DNA of 64,000 nt, taken from Mesorhizobium metallidurans STM 2683. GTDB taxonomy: Bacteria > Pseudomonadota > Alphaproteobacteria > Rhizobiales > Rhizobiaceae. This document shows, one piece after another, positions 1 through 6,813 of the stretch (positions are counted from its first letter, which is position 1; the number at the start of each line of letters is the position of its first letter). Made by a program: the position numbers and the translations under genes. Under the pieces are notes generated by a model, which saw only the letters and a program-made list of their open reading frames with translations, did not search any database and was not told the origin of the DNA. The stretch lies in assembly GCF_000350085.1 (NCBI RefSeq), contig NZ_CAUM01000143.1, positions 1 to 64,000 on the forward strand. Reading direction: 5' to 3'.

Positions 1-36
1 AAATTTGTTGCTGGGATATTTGCAGCGAGGTTCGGT

Positions 37-129
37 TTGAAAAAGATCTATGAGAAGCCGACGCTTGTCAGGAAAGGCAGGCTGTCGGCCGTCAATGGCG
101 CTTCCGGACCCATCGGTCCCGCAGGCTGA
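37..129 (+). CDS. Putative RiPP precursor peptide A
   Basis: A 30-residue peptide read from a TTG start preceded by a GCGAGG ribosome site. It begins LKKIYEKPTLVRKG and ends in a glycine/proline-rich tail (NGASGPIGPAG). The leader matches the lasso-peptide leader pattern Y-x2-P-x-L-x3-G, which in known systems is bound by the precursor-recognition protein. The usual Thr before the core is Asn here, and the tail has no Asp or Glu to close a lasso ring. It is a tandem paralogue of the peptide at 252-362. The 5' flank (GGATATTT) is shared with the second copy. The frame is open to the window edge, so a longer N-terminus cannot be excluded. No processing enzymes are in view. Confidence 0.5.
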   Translation: MKKIYEKPTLVRKGRLSAVNGASGPIGPAG

Positions 130-194
130 TCCCGGGCGGCCAGAACCAGAACTTTCCTGGGCAACAGGCATATGCGGCGTCGTCCCAGCCATGG

Positions 195-222
195 TTGACA
201 TTGGGCGGAAGCCAGACATTAT
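195..222 (+). promoter_or_regulatory. Candidate sigma-70 promoter for RiPP precursor B
   Basis: A perfect TTGACA -35 (195-200) is followed after 16 bases by CATTAT (217-222), a 4/6 match to the -10 consensus. It lies about 30 bases upstream of the start of the second peptide. Read from sequence only. Confidence 0.4.
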
Positions 223-251
223 CCGCGTGGGGATATTTGGAGAGTTTGAGC

Positions 252-362
252 ATGAAAAAGATTTATGAGAAGCCGACACTTGTCAAAAAGGGCAGGCTTT
301 CGGCGATCACGGCCGGCAACGGCGCGTCGGGTCCCGTCAATGGCGCGGGAGCAGGAACCTGA
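252..362 (+). CDS. Putative RiPP precursor peptide B
   Basis: A 36-residue peptide with an ATG start and a GGAGAG ribosome site. It starts MKKIYEKPTLVKKGRLSAIT and ends in a 19-residue Gly/Ala/Asn/Ser-rich tail. The leader matches the full lasso-leader pattern Y-x2-P-x-L-x3-G-x5-T, with the Thr two residues before a Gly that would begin the core. The core has no acidic residue, so the classical macrolactam ring could not form. It may be a lasso-like or other RiPP substrate of unknown chemistry. It is nearly identical to peptide A over its first 14 residues and then diverges, as precursor families usually do. Its stop codon abuts the stop of the convergent gene at 363. Confidence 0.6.
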   Translation: MKKIYEKPTLVKKGRLSAITAGNGASGPVNGAGAGT

Positions 363-1562
363 TCAGAGGATCAGGATCAGATCATCCAGCACGAGCTGCC
401 AATGGTGCTTTGTCGAGAGGCGCACGCGCGTCACTGATTTGAGCATCGGCGCATAGTGCACTGGCGTAAGCGCCGACAGCACGATTTCGTCGCTGGCAAT
501 TTGTTGTTCGCCAAGCCAGCTTTCGATCACCGCCGTCTCCCCCTCGGACATCAACCACGCCGCCGTCAGCATCACCGAGTGAAACCCGAAAGGGCGTTCG
601 CGGCTGAATTCGGCCGGATGGCCGCTGCCGGTGTAGGCGATATGCGCCCCCGATACATTGCCGTTGACATAGCCCTCGCTGTCCTTGACGTGATCGCGCG
701 ACATGGCATTGAGATTGCGCCAGTTGAGCCCCGAATGGCCCGAGGGTACCTTGCGCAGGCCGAGCGTGGTCACGTCGTCGAAGCCGATCGTGTGTAACGC
801 TGCATCGGGCGCGATGGGATCGGGTAAGAGCAGGCCGAGATCGGTTGGGTAGGATGACAACGCGAGGCGCCGGTCGAGTCCGCCGCCCGATATCAGCACT
901 TCGTCGGTCCGATCCTGAAGATCAATACGAAAAGGCACACCGGGTGCCAGTGTCCGGCTTTCGAGAACCTCGCCCTTGCCCGTCACCGACAGGGTGGTCT
1001 CGGTCCCTGCCGGCATTCTGCCCGTCAGCCGGCGCCCGGGCACAAGCCCGACCGGCTTCGGCAGGCTCTCGCCGACCAGGCCGACCAGCGATGCCGGCGC
1101 GTCTGAAAGCCGCAACGACTGGTCCTGATTGGCGCCGCTGGCGCGCCAGCCCGGCGGAACTGAGACCGAAAACCGGTAGGTGCCGGGCGAGCGGATCGCG
1201 GCCCGGCGCCGGGTCGCAGACATCTTGAAGTTGGCGAAGCCGCCACCGTTGCTTCGCGCCGCCGCCATGAAGGCGCCCTGCCCGTCGAACAGCCTCACCA
1301 CAATGCCGGCCATGGGCCGGTCGGCGAGCCCATATTTTCCGTCGCCATCGACATCCATGTAGACGAAGGACGAGTAGTTGAGCGTGGTGGTGGTACTCGG
1401 TCGCCAATCGGCGCGCACGGCATAGTCGTTCGCGGGATTAGCCCAGCGCCGAGCCTTTCGCCGAAGACGGGCTTGCCGCACCCGCCAGTAAAGAAACGCC
1501 AAGGCGGCGGCGAGGACGGCAGCGGACGCGATCGTGATTTCGACCAGGCCGAAATCACCCAT
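363..1562 (-). CDS. Membrane-anchored surface-type protein with SdrD-B-like domain
   Basis: About 399 residues from the ATG at 1562; a GTG at 1589 would add nine residues, and neither has a clear ribosome site. An N-terminal hydrophobic segment (about residues 8-28) is followed by a basic stretch (RQARLRRKARR), as in a signal anchor. Residues about 65-150 hold a calcium-loop-like motif (DVDGDGKYG) and a fold resembling the SdrD B-type/prealbumin-like domain (GIVVRLFDGQG, GTYRFSVSVPPGW). The C-terminal 130 residues (GFDDV, SGLNWRNL, GYVNGNVSG, FGFHSVMLTAAW) resemble a domain common in secreted carbohydrate-binding or PEP-CTERM-type proteins. The exact role is unknown. It converges on the RiPP precursor, but a functional link is only a guess. 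Confidence 0.6.
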   Translation of the reverse strand: MGDFGLVEITIASAAVLAAALAFLYWRVRQARLRRKARRWANPANDYAVRADWRPSTTTTLNYSSFVYMDVDGDGKYGLADRPMAGIVVRLFDGQGAFMAAARSNGGGFANFKMSATRRRAAIRSPGTYRFSVSVPPGWRASGANQDQSLRLSDAPASLVGLVGESLPKPVGLVPGRRLTGRMPAGTETTLSVTGKGEVLESRTLAPGVPFRIDLQDRTDEVLISGGGLDRRLALSSYPTDLGLLLPDPIAPDAALHTIGFDDVTTLGLRKVPSGHSGLNWRNLNAMSRDHVKDSEGYVNGNVSGAHIAYTGSGHPAEFSRERPFGFHSVMLTAAWLMSEGETAVIESWLGEQQIASDEIVLSALTPVHYAPMLKSVTRVRLSTKHHWQLVLDDLILIL

Positions 1563-1768
1563 GGAGGCCAGGCCCCGACAGCAATGCACTGAATTCGTTC
1601 GAGGGCGAGATGTCGATCATTGAAAACCCTTGTTGGCGCTTTTTTTGAGCTTTGCCGCAACCTAGCTTGCGCGCTGGCCGCTGGACAGATGGCGCTGGAA
1701 CGAAAGCCCGACACGGCGTGATCGACACCACCGCTCCTTTGCTTGACCCAGGAATCTTTGGACAATCC

Positions 1769-1803
1769 TTGCCAATTGGCAAACATGTGCTATATGTTTG
1801 CCA
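1769..1803 (+). promoter_or_regulatory. Promoter and operator of the Xre/RES toxin-antitoxin operon
   Basis: A perfect inverted repeat TGGCAAACAT (1777-1786) / ATGTTTGCCA (1794-1803) with a 7-base spacer overlaps a candidate promoter (TTGCCA 1769-1774, 16 bases, TATATG 1791-1796). The position just upstream of the antitoxin fits the autorepression typical of this toxin-antitoxin class. Confidence 0.6.
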
Positions 1804-1819
1804 GAAAGTGAGATGAGCG

Positions 1820-2233
1820 ATGCAGCTTCAGCCTATCATCACCACGCCGGCCGCGGCCGGAGCGGCCGCCATTACCGAGGAAGAAGCCGGCGCCCTGGCG
1901 CGCACCACTGTCAATTTGTTCAAGGCCTGGTCGCTCACCGATGGCGAGGCCTGCATCCTTCTCGGCGGCATGTCGCCGCGCACCTGGGCGCGCTGGAAGG
2001 AAGGGCTTATCGGCAGGATCGACCGCGATCTCAGGATGAGGATGGCGCACCTGATGGGCATCCACAAAGGCCTGCGCTATTTGTTCAGCGAGCCGTCGCG
2101 CGGCTATGCCTGGATCCGCAAGCCCAACGCCACCTTCGCAGGCCAATCGGCGCTTGATCTCATGCTGCGCGGGGAAATGTCCGATCTTGCCGCAATGCGT
2201 GAATGGATCGATGCGGAACGCGGCGCATGGTGA
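1820..2233 (+). CDS. Xre/MbcA/ParS-type antitoxin (DUF2384)
   Basis: 137 residues. The N-terminal half carries the short Xre-like helical region (ALARTTVNLFKAWSLTDGEA, MSPRTWARWKEG). The C-terminal half has the ParS/MbcA toxin-binding pattern, including HLMGIHKGLRYLF, the conserved Gly-Tyr-Ala-Trp with Pro-Asn (YAWIRKPNATFAGQSALDLML) and a final acidic helix. It neutralises the RES toxin encoded next, whose start overlaps its stop by 7 bases. The inverted repeat upstream is its likely DNA target. In characterised relatives these proteins form complexes that block the toxin's NAD pocket and repress the operon. Confidence 0.85.
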   Translation: MQLQPIITTPAAAGAAAITEEEAGALARTTVNLFKAWSLTDGEACILLGGMSPRTWARWKEGLIGRIDRDLRMRMAHLMGIHKGLRYLFSEPSRGYAWIRKPNATFAGQSALDLMLRGEMSDLAAMREWIDAERGAW

Positions 2234-2931
2234 GTGGACTTGCGGTTCGCCGCCATGTCCGCTGGCAGCAGACCTTTCGCATCATCCGCTCCATCTACCC
2301 GCCGATCGATCTCTTCGAGGACATCGCCGATCCGCGCGACTGGGAGGCGCTTGCCGCGGTCGAGGAAAAGACCAATCCGCGCATCCGGCTTGAGATCGGA
2401 GACCTCGGCAAGGTTCCGGCCGCCAGGCGGGTTTCCGGCCCGGGCGCAAGCCTGGTGATGGCGCCCTTCGTGCATTGCTCGACCCTGCGGCCCGGACGGT
2501 TCTCGGACGGCAGCTACGGGATCTACTATGCCGGCGACAGCGAATACGTCGCGCTCGCCGAGACCATCCATCACCATCAGAAATTCATGCGCGCCACCAA
2601 GGAGGAGCCGGGCTGGACTGCCGATTTCCGCGTGCTGATCGGCAGCGTCGACCGCGACCTCGACGATGTCGACGCGGTGCCCGGCGTGCTGGACGCGGAT
2701 AACTACAGCGCCTCGCAGGCGGAAGGACGCGACCTCCGGACGGCCGGAAGCGACGGTCTGACCTGGGCCAGCGTGCGCATATCAGGCGGCCGCTGCATCG
2801 GCATATTCTGGCCGGACGCCATCACCATTCCCATCCAGGGGCGCCACTACAGCTATCACTGGGACGGCGCCAGCGTCGATTTCGTGCGCCAGCTGGATAC
2901 GGGGCGGGTGATGGCGGTCAGTCAATCGTGA
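2227..2931 (+). CDS. RES-domain toxin (NAD+ phosphorylase family)
   Basis: 234 residues from the ATG at 2227, chosen because it overlaps the antitoxin stop. The RES fold is visible around residues 25-220. It starts with FRIIRSIYPPIDLFED and has the conserved Arg in RPGRFSDGSYGIYYAG, the Glu in ALAETIHHH, and a late serine-containing strand. Characterised RES toxins such as MbcT degrade NAD+ and arrest growth. All key residues and full length are present, so the toxin looks intact. It is followed by an inverted heptamer array that separates it from the convergent xthA gene. Confidence 0.85.
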   Translation: MVSGLAVRRHVRWQQTFRIIRSIYPPIDLFEDIADPRDWEALAAVEEKTNPRIRLEIGDLGKVPAARRVSGPGASLVMAPFVHCSTLRPGRFSDGSYGIYYAGDSEYVALAETIHHHQKFMRATKEEPGWTADFRVLIGSVDRDLDDVDAVPGVLDADNYSASQAEGRDLRTAGSDGLTWASVRISGGRCIGIFWPDAITIPIQGRHYSYHWDGASVDFVRQLDTGRVMAVSQS

Positions 2932-2933
2932 GC

Positions 2934-3067
2934 GAATGCCGAATAGCGAATAGCGAATAGCGAATAGCGAATAATAGAAATACACATGGCAGCTCGACGG
3001 CCGTCCATTCATTATTCGGCATTCACCACTAATTTCACTATTCGCTATTCGCTATTCGCTATTCGCT
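2934..3067. repeat. Inverted array of GAATAGC heptamers between convergent genes
   Basis: The left arm holds GAATGCCGAATA (2934-2945) overlapping GAATAGC repeated four times from 2941, then GAATAAT (to 2975). The right arm holds TATTCGGCATTC (3013-3024) and the reverse-complement heptamer GCTATTC repeated to 3067. The arms could fold into a long hairpin with a loop of about 40 bases. It sits between the RES toxin and xthA stops and could act as a bidirectional terminator. On the minus strand it reads as a repeating FAIRYSL peptide, which is an artefact. Confidence 0.8.
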
Positions 3068-3071
3068 AAAC

Positions 3072-3842
3072 TCACCTCAACTCCACCCACACCGGTGCAT
3101 GGTCACTGGCGCCGTCCCACCCGCGCACGTCGCGGTCGATCCCGGCGCCGGAAAGCCGGCGCGCCAGCTTCTTCGACAGCAATATGTGATCCAGCCGCAT
3201 GCCGGCGTCGCGCGGCCAGCGGTTGCGGCGATAATCCCAGAATGTGTAGAGCGTTTCCTTCGGGTATTTCTTGCGCAGCGCATCGAGCCAGCCCTGGTCG
3301 AGCAGACGCTGGAACGAAGCCCGGCTTTCCGGCTGCACCAGCGCATTGTCGTCATAAGAGCGGGTCGGATAGATGTCGCGCGGCTCGGGCACGATATTGT
3401 AGTCGCCGATCAGTGCCACCGGCAGGCCGGTGTCGAACAGCTCGGCGGCATGCGCTTCCAGCCTGTCGTGCCAGGCCAGCTTGTACTGGAACTTCGGACC
3501 AGGCTGCGGATTGCCGTTCGGCGCATAGAGGCAGGCGATGACGATGCCGTTGACCGCCGCCTCGACGTAGCGGCTCTGCCGGTCGGCATCGTCGCCGGGC
3601 AGCGCTTCGCGGGTCAGCACGGGCTCTGAACCACGCGCCAGAATGGCGACGCCGTTCCACGTCGGCTCGCCCTTCCACACCGCGCCATAGCCGGCATCCG
3701 CGAGTGCCGTGCGCGGAAACTGCATGTCCCTCGCCTTGATCTCCTGCAGGCAGACGACATCGGGTTTGGCCACAGCCAGCCACGCCAGCAGGTTTCGCAG
3801 CCTCACATTGATGTTGTTGATGTTGAAGGTGGCGATCTTCAT
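3072..3842 (-). CDS. xthA: Exodeoxyribonuclease III
   Basis: 256 residues from the start MKIATFNINN at 3842, where the family always begins; an upstream in-frame start is unlikely. It is an endonuclease/exonuclease/phosphatase-fold AP endonuclease and 3'-5' exonuclease. Visible catalytic motifs are LQEIKA (metal-binding Glu), APNGN, IGDYNIVP (Asp and Asn), and the C-terminal SDHAPV (Asp-His pair). It removes 3' blocking groups and cuts at abasic sites in base excision repair. It lies 8 bases downstream of a hydrolase gene on the same strand and near the NHEJ genes, so DNA repair is a local theme. Confidence 0.9.
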   Translation of the reverse strand: MKIATFNINNINVRLRNLLAWLAVAKPDVVCLQEIKARDMQFPRTALADAGYGAVWKGEPTWNGVAILARGSEPVLTREALPGDDADRQSRYVEAAVNGIVIACLYAPNGNPQPGPKFQYKLAWHDRLEAHAAELFDTGLPVALIGDYNIVPEPRDIYPTRSYDDNALVQPESRASFQRLLDQGWLDALRKKYPKETLYTFWDYRRNRWPRDAGMRLDHILLSKKLARRLSGAGIDRDVRGWDGASDHAPVWVELR

Positions 3843-3850
3843 CGGGCGCT

Positions 3851-4495
3851 TCAGCCGACGATCCTTCCCGTCCACGCCTTCACCGCCTTGGTGAGCGACT
3901 TCAGGTGATCGGCGGTGGAGAAGCCCGAAATGCTCTTGCGCGGCTTGAGGTCGTGGTCGCCATCCTCCAGCCAGAGGATCTCAATGCTGTCGGAAAGATC
4001 ATAGGTCGCGACCTCGTCCGGCGTCCCGAACTCGTCGCGCGTGCCTTGGCAGATCAGCGTTGGCGTCTTCAGCCCGGCCAGATGCTTCGTGCGCAACTGC
4101 GTCGGCTTGGCCGGCGGATGGAAGGGATAGCCCAGGCAGATCAGCCCGGCGATTTCGCCCTTGGAAAACATCTCGTCGGCGACCATCGAGGCAACACGCC
4201 CACCCATCGACTTGCCACCAATGACAAGCGGTCCGGTCACGCCCTTCGCCCTGAGATCAGCGATCGCCTTGACATATTCCGGGTTCACCGTCTCGGCCCG
4301 CGGCGGCGGCTTGCGATGGCCGTAGCGGCGGGCCGCCATATAGTGGAATTCGAAGCGCGCGACGCGCAAGCCCGCGGCGGCAAGCGCCTTGGCTGTGGCC
4401 GCCATCGAAGCCGAGTCCATCGGCGCCCCGGCGCCGTGGGCGAGCAGGATGGTGATGTCGGCAGAGTCGGAGCCGTCGAAGAGGAAGTGGGTCAT
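3851..4495 (-). CDS. Alpha/beta hydrolase of the KANL3/Tex30-like family
   Basis: 214 residues from ATG 4495; the frame further upstream runs into a palindromic repeat and is not protein-like. The fold shows an early LLAHGAGAPMDS oxyanion strand, the nucleophile elbow GGKSMGGR, a DEFGTPDE acid region and a C-terminal GDHDLKP histidine. These are the three parts of the Ser-Asp-His triad. Related bacterial proteins are annotated as dienelactone-hydrolase-like, and the substrate is unknown. It is probably cotranscribed with xthA, 8 bases downstream. Confidence 0.75.
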   Translation of the reverse strand: MTHFLFDGSDSADITILLAHGAGAPMDSASMAATAKALAAAGLRVARFEFHYMAARRYGHRKPPPRAETVNPEYVKAIADLRAKGVTGPLVIGGKSMGGRVASMVADEMFSKGEIAGLICLGYPFHPPAKPTQLRTKHLAGLKTPTLICQGTRDEFGTPDEVATYDLSDSIEILWLEDGDHDLKPRKSISGFSTADHLKSLTKAVKAWTGRIVG

Positions 4496-4529
4496 GGGAT
4501 GATATCCCGATGACGGCCGAGTTCCTTCA

Positions 4530-4685
4530 CACCCCCCTCTGGCCTGCCGGCCATCTCCCCCGCAAGGGGGGAGATCGGCAGCTTCTCCGTGCTGCCAACT
4601 TCCAACGTTGGCGATTGGCGAAAGCGATGGCGACATCCAATCTCCCCCCTTGCGGGGGAGATGGCCGGCAGGCCAGAGGGGGGTG
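4530..4685. repeat. Palindromic intergenic element, two 46-bp inverted arms
   Basis: Arms at 4530-4575 and 4640-4685 are perfect reverse complements as read, separated by 64 bases. Each arm holds its own small hairpin (ATCTCCCC...GGGGAGAT) and a CCGGC-rich block, ending in CACCCCCC. Related copies lie at 13675-13830, 29697-29734, 58630-58650 and 62549-62726. It is a dispersed non-coding repeat family, possibly mobilised in trans or acting as a terminator. Confidence 0.85.
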
Positions 4686-4708
4686 TTCAAGCGCAAGCAT
4701 GAATTCCC

Positions 4709-5812
4709 TCACCCCGCCGTGCGCGCCATCTGCAGATCGACGAACTGTATCCCCTTGGCCGCCATCCGCGCCCATTCGGACTCCGCGTCGAGCTCGAGGT
4801 ACCGCACCCAGTTCCGCCGCGCCTCCGCCAGATTGCCGGCGTCGAACTCCAGCCGGGCGAGATTGAACACAGGATCGGCATAGGTCTTGTCGAGCGCGAT
4901 CGCCCTTTGCAAATGCCGGCGCGCCGAGGCCACGCGGCCCTCGTCGCTCATCAGTCCGGCCAGGTTGAACCAGGCTTCAACGAAACCCGGATCGAGTTTT
5001 ATGGCGCGGGCATAGTCGTGTGCTGCCTCATTCACGTGGCCGGCGCCGCGCAGGCAGTTGGCGCGGTTGAAGGCGGCGATGGCATCGCTTGGATCGATGG
5101 AAAGACAGCGCTGGTAAAGGGTTACCGCCTGCTCGTGATCGCCCTGCTCTTCCGCCGCCTCCGCCTCGGCGAACAACTCTTCCAGCGTGTCGTCGTCAGG
5201 CGTTCCCAGATCGAACAGCAACTGGCCGTCGAGCTCGCTCTGCCCGTCCTCGAGATAGATCGCATCCGGACGGCCAAATGCCGAGCCGACAGCAAGCGAC
5301 TTTGCGGTGAGCGAGGCGACCGGGCCGGAGCGGTGTACGGAACGCGCGATCGCGCCCCAACTCGCGCCGCCTGCTATCAGCCCGGCATATTTGCGGGCCA
5401 GAATGAGGTCGCGGAAGGAGTAGGGTTCGCCGTCGTGCTCGAAGGCATCGAATAGCGACAAAAGATCGAGATCGACGGCGGCAAGCCGCGACTGGTCGAT
5501 GAGCGACTGGCGCGACAGCGCCGAAGCCTCCGGCGCCTTCATCAGACCGAGCAGGCGCAGAAATCCGTTTTCACTGAGAAGCGCGCGCCCCGCCCCGCGC
5601 TCGGCATCGGCGCGGCGCTCGATCTCGGCATCGCCTGCCTTGGCCAGAACCATGCGGCCGAATACGACATGGCTGGTGCGCCGGGTGACGCCGCGCCGCA
5701 ACTGGCCCTGCTGGCGCGCGACCTCGCGCGCGGCCAGCCGAAGCGGAAACGCCGCCAGCGCGCCGACGACGCCGAAGACAGCGCCGGGGATGCCGCCGGC
5801 GGAGACCGTCAC
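4709..5812 (-). CDS. TPR protein coupled to ku
   Basis: 367 residues from a GTG that overlaps the ku stop as GTGA, which supports translational coupling and this start. Residues 1-70 are hydrophobic then basic and match nothing I recognise. Residues about 80-180 (ENGFLRLLGLM, FRDLILARKYAGLIAGGASWGAIARSV) look like a divergent MerR-type helix-turn-helix region. Residues about 215-360 contain tetratricopeptide repeats (EQAVTLYQRCLSIDP, NEAAHDYARAIKLDP, ASARRHLQRAIALD). Its place in the ligD-ku block suggests a role linked to end joining, but that is inference. An internal start near residue 54 is also possible. Confidence 0.65.
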   Translation of the reverse strand: MTVSAGGIPGAVFGVVGALAAFPLRLAAREVARQQGQLRRGVTRRTSHVVFGRMVLAKAGDAEIERRADAERGAGRALLSENGFLRLLGLMKAPEASALSRQSLIDQSRLAAVDLDLLSLFDAFEHDGEPYSFRDLILARKYAGLIAGGASWGAIARSVHRSGPVASLTAKSLAVGSAFGRPDAIYLEDGQSELDGQLLFDLGTPDDDTLEELFAEAEAAEEQGDHEQAVTLYQRCLSIDPSDAIAAFNRANCLRGAGHVNEAAHDYARAIKLDPGFVEAWFNLAGLMSDEGRVASARRHLQRAIALDKTYADPVFNLARLEFDAGNLAEARRNWVRYLELDAESEWARMAAKGIQFVDLQMARTAG

Positions 5813-6720
5813 GCCTTGCTCTTGCCGACGGCTTTGAGCAGATTGGCCTTCAGCGGATTTTCCTTGGCAGCGCCGCCTGCTGCCACCTTCTTGGCCGCGG
5901 GCTTCGCAGCCTCATCGGCCTTGCTCTTCGACTTGGCCGGCGGCTTGGCCGATTGCGACAGGCTCGCCTTCAGCGCATCCATCAGGTTGATGACATTGCC
6001 GCGCTCGGGCGCCGCCGCGATGATCGGCTTGTGGCCCTTGAGCTTCTCGCGGATCATCGCCATCAGTGCAATCTCGTAGCGGTCCTCGTAATTCTTCGGA
6101 TCGAAGGTGGTTTCTTTCTGCTTGATCAGCGCTTCGGCCAGTTCAAGCATTTCCTGGTCTGGTTTGCCGGCCGGGATGTTGCCGAAATATTCAGCCGTGC
6201 CGCGCACTTCGTTGGGATTCCTCAAGGTGCAGACGAACATGCCGTTCTCGCGCGCGCCGATCGTCACAACGCGCTCGCGGCTGGACAGCACCAGCCTGGC
6301 GATCGCCAGCTTGCCGGATTTGCGCATGGCTTCGCGCAGCACCGCGAAGGTTTCCTCCGCCATCGCACCGTCCGGCGCCAGATAATAGGGCGCGTCCTGA
6401 TAGATCACGTCGACCTCGCCCTCGTCGACAAAGGCCTCGATGTTCATCGTATGGTTGGATTCGATGCGCACAGCATCGAGGTCGGTATCATCGATGATGA
6501 TATACTGCTTGTCCTCGTACTCGTAGCCCTTGACCAGGTCCGAGCGCTCGACCAGCCCGAGCTCGGGGTCGACCGGCTTCATGTTGATGCGATTATGCGT
6601 CTTCTTGTGCAGCTGATTGAAGCTGATGCGTTCGCTGGCACTCGTCGCCGGATAGAGCCGGACCGGACAGCTGACGAGGCTGAGCTTGAGGTAACCTTTC
6701 CAACTTGCCCTGGGCGCCAT
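5809..6720 (-). CDS. ku: Non-homologous end-joining protein Ku
   Basis: 303 residues. The Ku core barrel starts at MAPRASWKGYLKLSLVSCPVRLYPA and runs through the conserved HKKTHNRINMKPVDPE, VKGYEYEDKQYIIIDD and YYLAPDGAMAEETFAVLREAM. A lysine/alanine-rich C-terminal extension (about residues 255-303) resembles the basic tails that bind DNA and recruit LigD. It forms a homodimer that threads onto DNA ends and recruits LigD. It lies downstream of ligD on the same strand and its stop overlaps the TPR gene. Confidence 0.95.
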   Translation of the reverse strand: MAPRASWKGYLKLSLVSCPVRLYPATSASERISFNQLHKKTHNRINMKPVDPELGLVERSDLVKGYEYEDKQYIIIDDTDLDAVRIESNHTMNIEAFVDEGEVDVIYQDAPYYLAPDGAMAEETFAVLREAMRKSGKLAIARLVLSSRERVVTIGARENGMFVCTLRNPNEVRGTAEYFGNIPAGKPDQEMLELAEALIKQKETTFDPKNYEDRYEIALMAMIREKLKGHKPIIAAAPERGNVINLMDALKASLSQSAKPPAKSKSKADEAAKPAAKKVAAGGAAKENPLKANLLKAVGKSKA

Positions 6721-6813
6721 GAATTCTCTCCTACGCGGCCGTGCACTGTCGAACTGTTGCAGCGCTGTTCGTCCGAAGGACGAACTATAACGCCGAAATC
6801 CTACATCGAGCCC

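Noticed and set aside
252..362. Classical lasso peptide
   Set aside because: The leader fits, but the core has no Asp or Glu at positions 7-9 to form the macrolactam, and no cyclase gene is in view. It was kept only as a RiPP-like precursor.
2782..3012. A minus-strand frame reading repeated FAIRYSL
   Set aside because: It is a translation of the heptamer array and has no ribosome site.
2934..3067. CRISPR array
   Set aside because: Repeat units are 7 bases without spacers, and the two halves face each other. No cas genes are present.
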